Source: an uncultured Bacilli bacterium
GTDB lineage: Bacteria > Bacillota_I > Bacilli_A > RF39 > UBA660
Assembly: GCA_934148535.1 (NCBI GenBank)
Contig: CAKPDF010000006.1
Location: 1 to 64,000 of the forward strand
Length of the DNA: 64,000 nucleotides
Direction: 5' to 3'
Numbering within the stretch: the stretch's first letter is position 1; each line of letters starts with the position of its first letter. The notes under the pieces were generated by a model. That model searched no databases, was not told where the DNA came from, and worked only from the letters and a program-made list of their open reading frames with translations. Made by a program: the position numbers and the translations under genes. Below are positions 50,797-59,887 of this stretch, in pieces.

Positions 50797-53033
50797 GAAA
50801 AAAAATATTTTTATTATTAGTATTTTTAGTTAGTTTTATGGGATTTGGAATAGATGCTAGGGCTGAGGCAGTTGATCATTCACTGAATTATGATATTGAA
50901 AAATTTGAACTAAGCGATAATAATATTTTAACTATTGAAGGATGGGGTTTTATTCATAATTATGATAATTATGGCTATGGTACAGGTGTTGAAAGTTATT
51001 ATAGTAATAATATTAATAGGTCTTTGAATGAATCTGCAGCCTTGCATTTGTATTTTTATTTTAGATCTGGAAATTCTATAGTTGGAAAAAATTTTGATGG
51101 CTCTTATGCTGAAGAAGTTTCTTTTATTGTTGGTTCTGACTTTACTTATGATATGTGTTATAAGGGTAGTGATACTAATCAGTGTGTAGGGAATTCTTAT
51201 GTTTATAAAAACCTTAAGTTTAAAATTAATATTGATTTGAATAAATATTTTGGAATTTTTAATTCTGGTTCAAATTATAGTTTGTATCTTTTGGGAAGAC
51301 TTGGAAATGTTGAAAAGGAAGTTGAAGTAGCAGTTGCTGAAGGGGTTACTAATAAAACCGCTACTGAAATGTTTGAGATTTCTAAACTTTCTAATAAAAT
51401 AGATGTTTCTGGTAATCATATTATTTTTAGTGGTTCTGATTTTTGGAGGCTTACTTCTAATGATTCTAATTTATTTTATTATGGTAGGCGTGGAAAAACA
51501 AAGTCTGGTGATTATTACGATTATATACTTTATTATGGTGATACTCTTTGTGTAGATGGTTCTGCACCTAGAAATGGATGGGATTGCTCAACTACAAAAT
51601 TTGGACCTGGTGATTATCTTATTGGGTGTGGTTGGAATTTCGATGGTAAAATCGATAGTCCAAATGGTGATGGTGCACACTATACTACTAGGAAATGTAT
51701 TCAACCATCATCTAGTGAATCTGATAATTATAAAATTATTTCTGCAAGATTTGTTAACGTTATTGGCTCTGTTAAAATTAAATTTAAAGGTTCTAGTGAT
51801 CATGTATGTAATATAAGTAATGGTACATTGAATGCTTGTACTGGAGGTTCTATTGAGAATAATTGTTCTATGATGACTGTATATGATGATGAAAAAAATA
51901 TAAGTGCTGTTGTTAGTATAAAAGAAAGTTCTAATATTACTCCTGGTGAAGATGCTGATTATATTGATAATTATAATAGTTATTTTGGTATTGATTATAG
52001 TAAATATAATATTGTTAAAGGTAAAACATTTCATTATGCTTTAACTTATACTAATACTGCTTCGTGGAGCTTTGTGGAAAAAAATTATGGTAATGTTTTT
52101 GAAAGTGATGGAGATAAAGTTATAAGAGATAAAATGAAGGATTATTATAAGGAAATTAATAAGGAAGACTTTGCTGCTAAAGTTAGTATTAAAAGTAATG
52201 ATAGAGAAGAGTTTAATGCAGCTGGTATTTGGGATTGTAAAGAAAAAGGAGGAACAAAAAAGGAATTTGCAAGTGGGAGTACTACTTTGATTTGTAAGTA
52301 TAATTTAAAATATTTATATATAGATGGTAATGGTGAGGATACTTATGGTGATATTTTAAAAAATTCTAATGGTGATGAGCTGACTTTAGGAAGAAATTTT
52401 TATATTCCTTTATCTTATGAAAAAGATAAATTTACTTGGGAAGTCAATAGTTCTTCTAGTTTAAATACTGTTAAAGTTAGAACTAATAAAGATGTTAAAA
52501 CTCCTAATAGTTCTTTGTTGGCAATTGATATTATAAGTAGTAGTTCTAGTGATGATAATAATCAATGTTCAATTAAAATTATTGATTCTAATGATGTTCC
52601 TGATGTTCCTGATGGTAATTATTCTGGTGATTCTTCTGGTGATTCTTCTGGTGATCCAGGATATAATTTTAACAGTGAATATGTTGATGATAAATTATAT
52701 GTTTATAGAACTGTTGATGTTAATAATCCGTTTCCTGATGGATATATTCCTAAAAATTGGAATAATAAAGATTTTATTAAAAGATTAAAATCTTCTTATG
52801 ATAATTTGCAAAAACCGGATTACGAAACTGTTCCTATGACTGCTAAGATAATAAATAGTGTTAGAGAAATAGATACTGTTTATACGAGTTGGGAAGATAC
52901 AATAACATCTGGTTCTGATAATTCTGGTAGTAATAATTTTGTTAGTGAGCATACTTACTTTAATACTATTTATAGTGGTAAACATTGCAAATATGGATTA
53001 TATAATTCTAAATGTGATGAAAGAGTTTGGTGA
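50793..53033 (+). CDS. Large secreted protein of the Tad-like operon
   Basis: 746 residues with a signal peptide (1-24, GIDARA). Beta-rich, with many paired Cys (MCYKGSDTNQCVG, LCVDG, DCSTTKFG, CNISNGTLNACTGG), a SGDSSGDSSGD linker near 610 and no C-terminal anchor. No known domain recognised. A candidate adhesin or minor pilus/surface component because it is encoded in the same operon as the pilus motor. It ends six bases before the next start. Confidence 0.72.
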   Translation: MRKKIFLLLVFLVSFMGFGIDARAEAVDHSLNYDIEKFELSDNNILTIEGWGFIHNYDNYGYGTGVESYYSNNINRSLNESAALHLYFYFRSGNSIVGKNFDGSYAEEVSFIVGSDFTYDMCYKGSDTNQCVGNSYVYKNLKFKINIDLNKYFGIFNSGSNYSLYLLGRLGNVEKEVEVAVAEGVTNKTATEMFEISKLSNKIDVSGNHIIFSGSDFWRLTSNDSNLFYYGRRGKTKSGDYYDYILYYGDTLCVDGSAPRNGWDCSTTKFGPGDYLIGCGWNFDGKIDSPNGDGAHYTTRKCIQPSSSESDNYKIISARFVNVIGSVKIKFKGSSDHVCNISNGTLNACTGGSIENNCSMMTVYDDEKNISAVVSIKESSNITPGEDADYIDNYNSYFGIDYSKYNIVKGKTFHYALTYTNTASWSFVEKNYGNVFESDGDKVIRDKMKDYYKEINKEDFAAKVSIKSNDREEFNAAGIWDCKEKGGTKKEFASGSTTLICKYNLKYLYIDGNGEDTYGDILKNSNGDELTLGRNFYIPLSYEKDKFTWEVNSSSSLNTVKVRTNKDVKTPNSSLLAIDIISSSSSDDNNQCSIKIIDSNDVPDVPDGNYSGDSSGDSSGDPGYNFNSEYVDDKLYVYRTVDVNNPFPDGYIPKNWNNKDFIKRLKSSYDNLQKPDYETVPMTAKIINSVREIDTVYTSWEDTITSGSDNSGSNNFVSEHTYFNTIYSGKHCKYGLYNSKCDERVW

Positions 53034-53039
53034 TATAAA

Positions 53040-53933
53040 TTGAGATATTCTTATGCAGCTGTTTCTATGATTTTTGTAGGAATGTTAGCTTTTGTTATTT
53101 TGATGGTTTTTCAGGATATTACTGTTAATAATGAGGCTGATTATTATTCTATTAAAGAGGCTATGGAAGCATCTATGGTTGAATCTATTGATAAAAGTTA
53201 TTATGCTAGGACTGGTGAGTTAAAAATAGTTGAGCAGAAATTTGTTGCTAATTTTACTAGAAGATTTGCTAATGGTACTATGGGAAATTCAAATAATTAT
53301 GTTATAGATTTTTATGATATTATGGAATCTCCTCCTAAAGCTTCAGTTGTTATTAGAAATAATACTGACTTAATGGTTATTTCTAAGAATTCTACTGATA
53401 TTGTTAATAGTCTTACTAGTATTCTTGAAGCTACAGTTGATAGAAGTTCTTATGATAATAAGGTTTGTAATGGAAATATTAAAACAAATAGTATATCTGT
53501 TGATGGTTATTACTCTAATTTAGCTAAAGGTGATTCTACTTCTTATAGATTGAAAGTTGCTAATGTTAAGAGTATGATAGATAAAGATAATATTTTTAAT
53601 TTGCGAATTTCTGAAATCAAGGATGTAAAAGCAATTAAAGGTTCAGTTGATAAAATTCGTTATGATAATACATATGTATCATATAGAGCTAATGGTAGTT
53701 GGAATTCTGTTCCAACTGGTAAGCAAAAAAAAACTGGATATGAAGAAAATAATTGTTACGTTTCAAATGTTGAAGTTAGAATTAAGGATGCTACAGGTCA
53801 AGAAAATGATGGATATCCTGTTGTTGGTGTTAAAACATTAACGACTGATGTTAGTGTAAGTGGTTGTAATGATTCAAATAGGGCTACATTGATTAATTAT
53901 ACTGTTGTTTGGAAATATGATTATTGTGGTTGA
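53040..53933 (+). CDS. Pseudopilin-like membrane protein (DUF5411-like)
   Basis: 297 residues. One N-terminal helix directly after a short leader (YSYAAVSMIFVGMLAFVILM), as in TadE-like pseudopilins, then an outer domain with Cys residues. It resembles a family of unknown function found next to Tad genes in gut Bacillota (recalled, not searched). TTG start behind GGTGAT. Probably assembled into or guiding the pilus. Confidence 0.68.
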   Translation: MRYSYAAVSMIFVGMLAFVILMVFQDITVNNEADYYSIKEAMEASMVESIDKSYYARTGELKIVEQKFVANFTRRFANGTMGNSNNYVIDFYDIMESPPKASVVIRNNTDLMVISKNSTDIVNSLTSILEATVDRSSYDNKVCNGNIKTNSISVDGYYSNLAKGDSTSYRLKVANVKSMIDKDNIFNLRISEIKDVKAIKGSVDKIRYDNTYVSYRANGSWNSVPTGKQKKTGYEENNCYVSNVEVRIKDATGQENDGYPVVGVKTLTTDVSVSGCNDSNRATLINYTVVWKYDYCG

Positions 53934-53966
53934 TAAATATTTTAAAGGTAAAAAGGAGGAATTAAA

Positions 53967-54857
53967 ATGAATAGTTTATCAAGTTCTATGAAAAAGTTTT
54001 TTGGTAACAAGAATACTGTTACTATATTAGGGGTGATTTTGTGTGTTGCTGTTTTGTATATTGGTTATGATTATAGAATAAACCAAAAGGTAACTTTAAC
54101 TAGAGTGCCATATGCTAAAGAAACTATTCAACCTAAAACAAAGATTACTAGTGATATGGTTGGATATATGAATGTACCAAGTTCTTTCTTGGTAGGTAGT
54201 TATTATAAGAGTGCTGATGATATTATTGGTAAGTATTCTAATTATAATACTATGATTGCAGAGGGAAGTATATTTTATACTGATTTGGTTGTTGATTCAA
54301 AGTATATACCAGATGAAATGTTTGGTAATGTAGAAAAGGGTTCTACTATTGTTAATTATAGGGTTAATATGGATAGTACATATGCTAATAGTATGATGCC
54401 GGATGATTATATTAATATTTATTTTAAAGCAAATGATGATGATGGAAATATTATGTTTGGTAAATTTATTAGTAATGTAAGAATTTTAAGTGTTAAGGAT
54501 AGTTCAGGTAGAAATGTATTTGAAAATACGGAAGAGGCTAGAACACCTGCTTATATGATGTTTGCTTTACCAGAAGATATGCATTTGTTATTTAGAAAGG
54601 CTATATATTTAGCTAATCAATATGGAGTTGAATTAATATTAGTTCCAAATACTGTTATTCTTGATGAAAAAAATGCTGATGTTTTTGTTAGCAGTGAAGA
54701 TATTAAAAACTTTATTGAGGAAAAAACTACTATGGTGTCTGTTGATGAAATTTTATCTAGTACTAAAGATACTGCTGATACAACTGATACTACTAGTGAT
54801 ACTAATGACAATTCAAATTCTAATACAAGTGGAACTTCTAAAGCAAATAATAGATAG
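53967..54857 (+). CDS. cpaB: CpaB/RcpC-like protein with SAF domain
   Basis: 296 residues. One membrane helix (about 18-36), an SAF domain (YAKETIQPKTKITSDMVGYM, about 52-110) and an RcpC/CpaB C-domain (RVNMDSTYANSMMPDDYINI). A Thr/Asp/Asn-rich tail ends the protein. CpaB family members help assemble the Flp pilus in the envelope, probably by binding peptidoglycan or carbohydrate. AAGGAGG precedes the ATG. Directly before the ATPase gene. Confidence 0.85.
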   Translation: MNSLSSSMKKFFGNKNTVTILGVILCVAVLYIGYDYRINQKVTLTRVPYAKETIQPKTKITSDMVGYMNVPSSFLVGSYYKSADDIIGKYSNYNTMIAEGSIFYTDLVVDSKYIPDEMFGNVEKGSTIVNYRVNMDSTYANSMMPDDYINIYFKANDDDGNIMFGKFISNVRILSVKDSSGRNVFENTEEARTPAYMMFALPEDMHLLFRKAIYLANQYGVELILVPNTVILDEKNADVFVSSEDIKNFIEEKTTMVSVDEILSSTKDTADTTDTTSDTNDNSNSNTSGTSKANNR

Positions 54858-54868
54858 GGTGTGATACA

Positions 54869-56329
54869 ATGCAAAATGAATTCACACAAGTCGATTTTGG
54901 ACCTTTACAAGAGTATTTGGATAATGATGATATTACTGATATATCTTATAGTAATGGTGGACAAGTTTGGTTAAAAACTTTATCAAAAGGAGTTTTTAGA
55001 ACTGTAAATACTGCTGTTAATAATGCTTTTATGGAGAAAATGGCATTTCAATGTGCTAATTCTATGGGTAAATCTTTTAATATGGCTAATCCATTTCTAG
55101 ATGCAGAGAGTGATGAACTTCGTATGAACTTTGTTCATGACTCTATTGCTAGAAATGGTATAGCAGTTCTTATTCGTAAGACTCCTGCTAAGATAAGACT
55201 TGAAAAAAATAAAATTATTAAAGAAGATTATATTAGGCTTGATATTCATGACTTTATATTAAAATGTGTTGAGGGCCATTGTAATATACTTGTTAGTGGT
55301 GAAACTGGTAGTGGTAAAACAGAGTTTGTTAAATATATGGCTGCTCATACTAAATATGATGAAAAAATTATAACTATTGAAGATACGTTAGAGCTACATT
55401 TGGACAAGATATTTCCTGAGAGGGATATAGTTGCAATGAAGACTAATAATATTGCTAGTTATGCTGATGTACTTGTTACTTGTATGAGACAAAATCCAAG
55501 ATGGATTTTACTTTCTGAGGTAAGAAGTGCTGAAGCTGTTATGGCTGTTCGTGATTCTATATCTTCAGGACATAATATTTTGTCTACTATACATGCTGAT
55601 AAGGCTGAAAGTATTCCTAGTCGTTTATATAGTTTGCTTGAATCTAGTATAGATATGGATCAATTTTTAAGAAGTATTCATAGATATGTTCAATTGGGTG
55701 TTCATATAAAGGGATATTATAGTAAAGAACTACAAAGATTTAAAAGAGAGGTTGCTGAGGTTGTTGAGTTTTATGTAGATGATGATAATAAACCTGGTTA
55801 TAATATTATTTATAAAAGAACTCCTGATGGTAAAACTACTTTGAGAAATCCTACAAAATATTTACTTGGATATTTAGAGAGTCAAGGTGTTATAATGGAA
55901 CCTGACATTTTAGTTAAGGAGCAATTTCATGAAGTAAATAATGATGTTAATAATTTAAATACTGGGGCTAATAGTTTTTCTAATTCAAGTGCTGTTAATA
56001 ATAATATGGTTAATGCACAAAAGATTAATGCTAAGGTTGTTCAACCAGTTACTAATAGTATGCCTTTAACTAATAATGTTGTTTCTAATTCAAATAATTA
56101 TAATAATGGAATTAATGGTAATGCTAATGTTGTGTTGTCATCTGCAGTTAATAATGTTCCAGCTAATAATTTAAATGTTACTAGGGCACAGTTTGTTACT
56201 CAGATTCCTAGGACGCAGGTAGTATCTAATGCTAATATGGGTCAAAGTGTTGTAAATAATAATATTGGAAATTTTGGGATGGTTAGTCCTAATAATAATT
56301 TTTCAGTAGGTGGAGGTAATAATAGCTAA
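54869..56329 (+). CDS. tadA: TadA/CpaF-type secretion ATPase
   Basis: 486 residues. N-terminal region LQEYLDNDDITDISYSN, Walker A GETGSGKTEF (about 148), Asp box TIEDTLELH, Walker B ILLSEVRSAEAV and the His box STIHADKAES. It powers Flp pilus assembly at the inner membrane face. The last 110 residues are an Asn-rich low-complexity tail (for example VNNNIGNFGMVSPNNN) not usual in the family. TadB- and TadC-like genes follow. Confidence 0.93.
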   Translation: MQNEFTQVDFGPLQEYLDNDDITDISYSNGGQVWLKTLSKGVFRTVNTAVNNAFMEKMAFQCANSMGKSFNMANPFLDAESDELRMNFVHDSIARNGIAVLIRKTPAKIRLEKNKIIKEDYIRLDIHDFILKCVEGHCNILVSGETGSGKTEFVKYMAAHTKYDEKIITIEDTLELHLDKIFPERDIVAMKTNNIASYADVLVTCMRQNPRWILLSEVRSAEAVMAVRDSISSGHNILSTIHADKAESIPSRLYSLLESSIDMDQFLRSIHRYVQLGVHIKGYYSKELQRFKREVAEVVEFYVDDDNKPGYNIIYKRTPDGKTTLRNPTKYLLGYLESQGVIMEPDILVKEQFHEVNNDVNNLNTGANSFSNSSAVNNNMVNAQKINAKVVQPVTNSMPLTNNVVSNSNNYNNGINGNANVVLSSAVNNVPANNLNVTRAQFVTQIPRTQVVSNANMGQSVVNNNIGNFGMVSPNNNFSVGGGNNS

Positions 56330-56369
56330 CATGATTAGCTACTAGACAAAATGGAAAGTAGGTGTTATA

Positions 56370-57263
56370 ATGGAGGTAATAATAGTAGGTATCATTGTAC
56401 TGTTTATTGTTACTTATAGAGCAAGTAATGGTAAGGATGTTTCAAAATTTATTTCTGAATCTATTAGGGATATATATGATAAGGTGGAACCATATTCTTA
56501 CAAAGAAATGCGTTCGAAGATTAAGCAGTTGGGATTAGATTATACGCCTAGACAATATGTTGTACAAATAGTTTTGCTTGGTGGTGCTGCTGCTGCAATT
56601 GGATATTTATATTTTTATAATTTGATTGTTTGTATTGTCTATGTTTGTATTGCTATTGCTTTTGTCCCGTATTTAACATATTTAAGATCTAAAAGACAAT
56701 ATAGTGAATATATTTTTGAACAAGTACAAGTATATGTTACAAATACTATTATGGAATTTGCTACTACTCAAGCTTTTATAAAATCATTGGAAGGTGTTGT
56801 TGAGTCTGGAATTTTGGAGGAACCAGTTTTATCAGATGTAAAAACGATGATTGCTTTGTCATATGAAAAGGGAGATGTTAATGCGTCAATTGCTTATATG
56901 GATGCTAAATATCCATTTTATATGGTTAAAAATATGCATCAGTTATTTTTACAAGTAACAAAAGAAGGTGCCAAAGATACTGAGGAAACATTTGATAATA
57001 TGTTATCTGATATAGATTCATTGGTTGAAGGTGTTTATCGAGATCGTATGGATAGAGCAGCTTTTCATAGACAATTTTTAGTTTTTGGATTTGCTTTATA
57101 TGGTATGGTTATTTTAATTCAAATTTTAGTTACTCCAGAAACTTATATTTATATTTTAAAGAGTTTTTGGGTTAGACTTTTGGTACATATTTTAGTTATT
57201 ACAAATACGTTTTTCTTACTTAAAGGTGAGAAATATTATAATGAGAATGTGGGTGCTGAATAA
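56370..57263 (+). CDS. tadB: TadB-like type II/IV secretion platform protein
   Basis: 297 residues. Helices near the N-terminus and at about 70-110, a cytoplasmic four-helix T2SSF-like domain, then two C-terminal helices (about 228-290). LEEPVLSDVKTMIALSYEKG and RDRMDRAAFHRQ are in the expected T2SSF positions. It forms the inner-membrane platform with TadC. Overlaps tadC at one base (TAATG). Confidence 0.82.
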   Translation: MEVIIVGIIVLFIVTYRASNGKDVSKFISESIRDIYDKVEPYSYKEMRSKIKQLGLDYTPRQYVVQIVLLGGAAAAIGYLYFYNLIVCIVYVCIAIAFVPYLTYLRSKRQYSEYIFEQVQVYVTNTIMEFATTQAFIKSLEGVVESGILEEPVLSDVKTMIALSYEKGDVNASIAYMDAKYPFYMVKNMHQLFLQVTKEGAKDTEETFDNMLSDIDSLVEGVYRDRMDRAAFHRQFLVFGFALYGMVILIQILVTPETYIYILKSFWVRLLVHILVITNTFFLLKGEKYYNENVGAE

Positions 57264-58057
57264 TGATTGAAATATTTATTATTGGATCTATTATATTATT
57301 TGTTTTTATTTATACTGGTAGAATAAATAAAGGAAAATTTGTTGATGATAATAAGGGAATATTTATGATTCTTAAGGAAAGTGATTATGATTTTCTCTTA
57401 CGTGCTAAGTATGGTGACTTAGTTTATGATCCTGATGTAGTTTTTATGAGAAGAATTAAAAATTCTGGTATTATTTTGGCTTTACTTATTTTTGTTTTTC
57501 TTTCTAATTTGACTTTTGTATATGTTATTATTGCTTTTATAGGTGGTTTTTTAGTTTTTAAAATACCTTATTTACAGCTAAAAAGTTATTATAAAAATCA
57601 TTTGAATGAAGTCGATTCTTTATTGCCTTATTATTTAAAGGGTTTAGAAGTTTTAGCGCAACATTATACAATACCAGTTGCTTTAGCTAGAAGTATTGAG
57701 GACGCTCCAGAAGTTTTTAAGCCTGGTTTAAGAGAAATGGTTGCAAAAATAGAAGCAGGAGATTCTTCAGTTGATCCATATATGGATTTCGCTAAACAGT
57801 ATCCTGTTAGAGATAGTATGCGTATGATGCGTTTGTTATATAGATTAGGTCTTGGGGAACAAGAAAAAAAACATCAGCAATTAATTGCTTTTGCTAAAAA
57901 TGTTTCAAATTTACAATTGAAGGCTAGGGAACAAAAGTATAAGAATAGGCTTGATAAAATGGAAAAGATGACTATGACTATGTTACTTTGTACTGGTGGC
58001 GGTAGTATGATACTTTTGATAATTTCTATGATTTTAATGTTAGCAAATTCAATGTAA
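57263..58057 (+). CDS. tadC: TadC-like platform protein
   Basis: 264 residues, shorter than the usual TadC. An N-terminal helix, a pair at about 68-105, a T2SSF-like domain (LKGLEVLAQHYTIPVALARS, LYRLGLGEQEKKHQQL) and a C-terminal helix. Partner of TadB in the pilus base. The start ATG overlaps the TadB stop, so the two are made together. Confidence 0.82.
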   Translation: MIEIFIIGSIILFVFIYTGRINKGKFVDDNKGIFMILKESDYDFLLRAKYGDLVYDPDVVFMRRIKNSGIILALLIFVFLSNLTFVYVIIAFIGGFLVFKIPYLQLKSYYKNHLNEVDSLLPYYLKGLEVLAQHYTIPVALARSIEDAPEVFKPGLREMVAKIEAGDSSVDPYMDFAKQYPVRDSMRMMRLLYRLGLGEQEKKHQQLIAFAKNVSNLQLKAREQKYKNRLDKMEKMTMTMLLCTGGGSMILLIISMILMLANSM

Positions 58058-58102
58058 TTTTGATATATATAAGTTTGTTTTATTGAAAGGTGGTGAAAAT
58101 AT

Positions 58103-58297
58103 ATGAAAGAATCATCTGGTGAATTATCAATGACTGTTGTTGTTATTGTTGCTGCAGTTATACTTATTGCAATATTAAGAATGTTGCTTCCTAGTATGTC
58201 TAATTTCATATCTGAAAAGTGGCAAAATATGACTCATGCGGCAGATAAGGATGGAACTGCTATTATTGTTGCTCCTGTAGAGGATATTTTTGAATAA
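58103..58297 (+). CDS. Small Flp pilin-like protein
   Basis: 64 residues: leader MKESSG, then a hydrophobic helix (about 10-30) and a short outer tail. The leader ends in Gly just before the helix, as in prepilins, and resembles the MRESYG leader of the protein at 58394, suggesting one leader peptidase cuts both. It may be the major pilin. AGGTGGTGA precedes the ATG. No prepilin peptidase is in the window. Confidence 0.7.
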   Translation: MKESSGELSMTVVVIVAAVILIAILRMLLPSMSNFISEKWQNMTHAADKDGTAIIVAPVEDIFE

Positions 58298-58311
58298 TTA
58301 TTAATTTTAGT

Positions 58312-58365
58312 GACTGTAATATTTTGATTTATGTGTTACCATCATTTTTTTGAAATGTTACAGTC
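58312..58365 (+). repeat. 8-bp inverted repeat between pilin genes
   Basis: GACTGTAA (58312-58319) and TTACAGTC (58358-58365). The loop has a T-run but none follows the right arm. It may be a processing or attenuation stem that keeps pilin mRNA levels above those of downstream genes. Confidence 0.45.
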
Positions 58366-58393
58366 TTAATTTTACTTAGGTGGTGAATAATTT

Positions 58394-58813
58394 ATGAGAG
58401 AGTCGTATGGTAATACTTTGCTTATTACAGTAATGATGATATTTGTTGTTATGATGGTTTCATTTACTGCAGTTATAGTTAATATTGCTAAAACTTTTAG
58501 GGTTAAGAATCAAATTATTGATTATGTTGAGCAATATAAGTATGGCTCTAATGGAATAGTTGATGATAATTGTATTGAGAAAATTGATGCTTATCTTACT
58601 AATACTGGTTATCAAAAAGTAGAATTTGATGATAGTATTACTTGTGATAATATTTATTGGCATGATAAAGGTTATTGTATTTCACCTGTGGGAACTGATG
58701 ATAATAAATATTATAAGGTTACTGTTTATGTTAGTGTTTCATTACCATTTTTTGAGGTTAAGTTAAAATTGCCAATTAGTGGCGAATCTAGGGCACCGGT
58801 AAGTTTAAATTAA
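58394..58813 (+). CDS. TadE-like pseudopilin
   Basis: 139 residues: leader MRESYG, one helix (about 8-32), then an outer domain with Cys pairs (DDNCIEKI, ITCDNI, GYCISP). The layout is that of TadE/TadF pseudopilins. AGGTGGTGA precedes the ATG. It sits between the pilin-like and TadZ-like genes. Confidence 0.75.
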   Translation: MRESYGNTLLITVMMIFVVMMVSFTAVIVNIAKTFRVKNQIIDYVEQYKYGSNGIVDDNCIEKIDAYLTNTGYQKVEFDDSITCDNIYWHDKGYCISPVGTDDNKYYKVTVYVSVSLPFFEVKLKLPISGESRAPVSLN

Positions 58814-58826
58814 GGAGGTTGATTTC

Positions 58827-59810
58827 ATGAATGTTATTGTTTCTAATAAAAATAAAGATGTTTTTTCAGAACTTAGTGTTGATGTTTTAAAGTCATTAAA
58901 TGGTGAGTTTACTGCTGATGAAATTATTCAGTCATTTTCTAACTTTTTTTTCAATAGAATGTTTTTAGATATTACTGCAATTGAAAATTATACTGATATA
59001 AAGAATATACAGAAACTTTCTATTGGTTTAGATGTAAGTAAGATTATTTTATTGCTTAATGATAATGAAATAGTTAATTCTGATATGTATAAATCTAAGT
59101 TAGTTAGTATGGGAATTTATAATTTTACTAATGATATTACTGGACTTAAATATTTGTATGATCATCCTAATAGTTATAAGGATGTTGCTCATTATCAAGA
59201 AATAAATAATGTTCCAAGTAATTTTGAAACAAAGGTTGTTAATGTTGGTGTTAGAGTTATTGGGTTTAAAAATGTAACGGAACATGCTGGAGCTACTAGT
59301 TTGATTTATATGTTGAAAAATGAGTTATCTAAAAGATATAATGTAGTTGCTATTGAGGTTAATAAGAAAGATTTCTTTTACTATAAGGATAAAGATATGG
59401 TTTCTATTAATGCTGCTGATTTAGGAAATACTATTCTTAAATATAAAGATGTTGATATTATTCTTGTAGATTTAAATGATATGGATGGTAGCACTTTGGA
59501 TGGTGATGTTATGTATTTAATTGAACCTTCTGTTATTAAACTTAATAAGTTGTTACTTATTGATAGAAGAGCTTTATCTAATGTTAGGGATAAAAAGGTT
59601 ATTTTAAATATGTATAATCTTTCTAGGGATGATATTAAATCGTTTGAGAATGAAGCTTCTTGTAATGTTTTTTATGCATTACCTGCTATGAATGATAAAG
59701 CAGATAATTCTGCAATTTTACTACCTTTTTTAGAAAAATTAGGTTTAGTTAAAAAGGTAGAAACAGACGATGATAGAAAATCTGGTTTATTTGGATTTTT
59801 AAAATTTTGA
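58827..59810 (+). CDS. TadZ/CpaE-like ParA-type protein
   Basis: 327 residues. An N-terminal receiver-like half (VIVSNKNKDVF, MFLDITAIEN, KIILLLNDNE) and a C-terminal MinD/ParA-like half with a degenerate P-loop, FKNVTEHAGATSL, lacking the usual second Lys. Later ILVDLND is a Walker B-like strand. TadZ places the pilus machine at a cell pole or site. Last gene of the pilus operon, followed by a terminator. Identity rests on layout and context. Confidence 0.72.
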   Translation: MNVIVSNKNKDVFSELSVDVLKSLNGEFTADEIIQSFSNFFFNRMFLDITAIENYTDIKNIQKLSIGLDVSKIILLLNDNEIVNSDMYKSKLVSMGIYNFTNDITGLKYLYDHPNSYKDVAHYQEINNVPSNFETKVVNVGVRVIGFKNVTEHAGATSLIYMLKNELSKRYNVVAIEVNKKDFFYYKDKDMVSINAADLGNTILKYKDVDIILVDLNDMDGSTLDGDVMYLIEPSVIKLNKLLLIDRRALSNVRDKKVILNMYNLSRDDIKSFENEASCNVFYALPAMNDKADNSAILLPFLEKLGLVKKVETDDDRKSGLFGFLKF

Positions 59811-59822
59811 GTTACTTACTAG

Positions 59823-59848
59823 TCTACATTTATTGTAGATTTTTTTTA
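59823..59848 (+). terminator. Terminator of the pilus operon
   Basis: TCTACA / TGTAGA stem with a five-base loop and T8. Confidence 0.8.
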
Positions 59849-59887
59849 ATTATTATATAATTATTTTAGTGAAGGGTAGTTGAAAGA

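Noticed and set aside
52549..52788. 79-codon hydrophobic frame inside the large secreted protein gene
   Set aside because: A shifted reading of GATGTTCCTGATG-type repeats in the real gene, without its own start signal.
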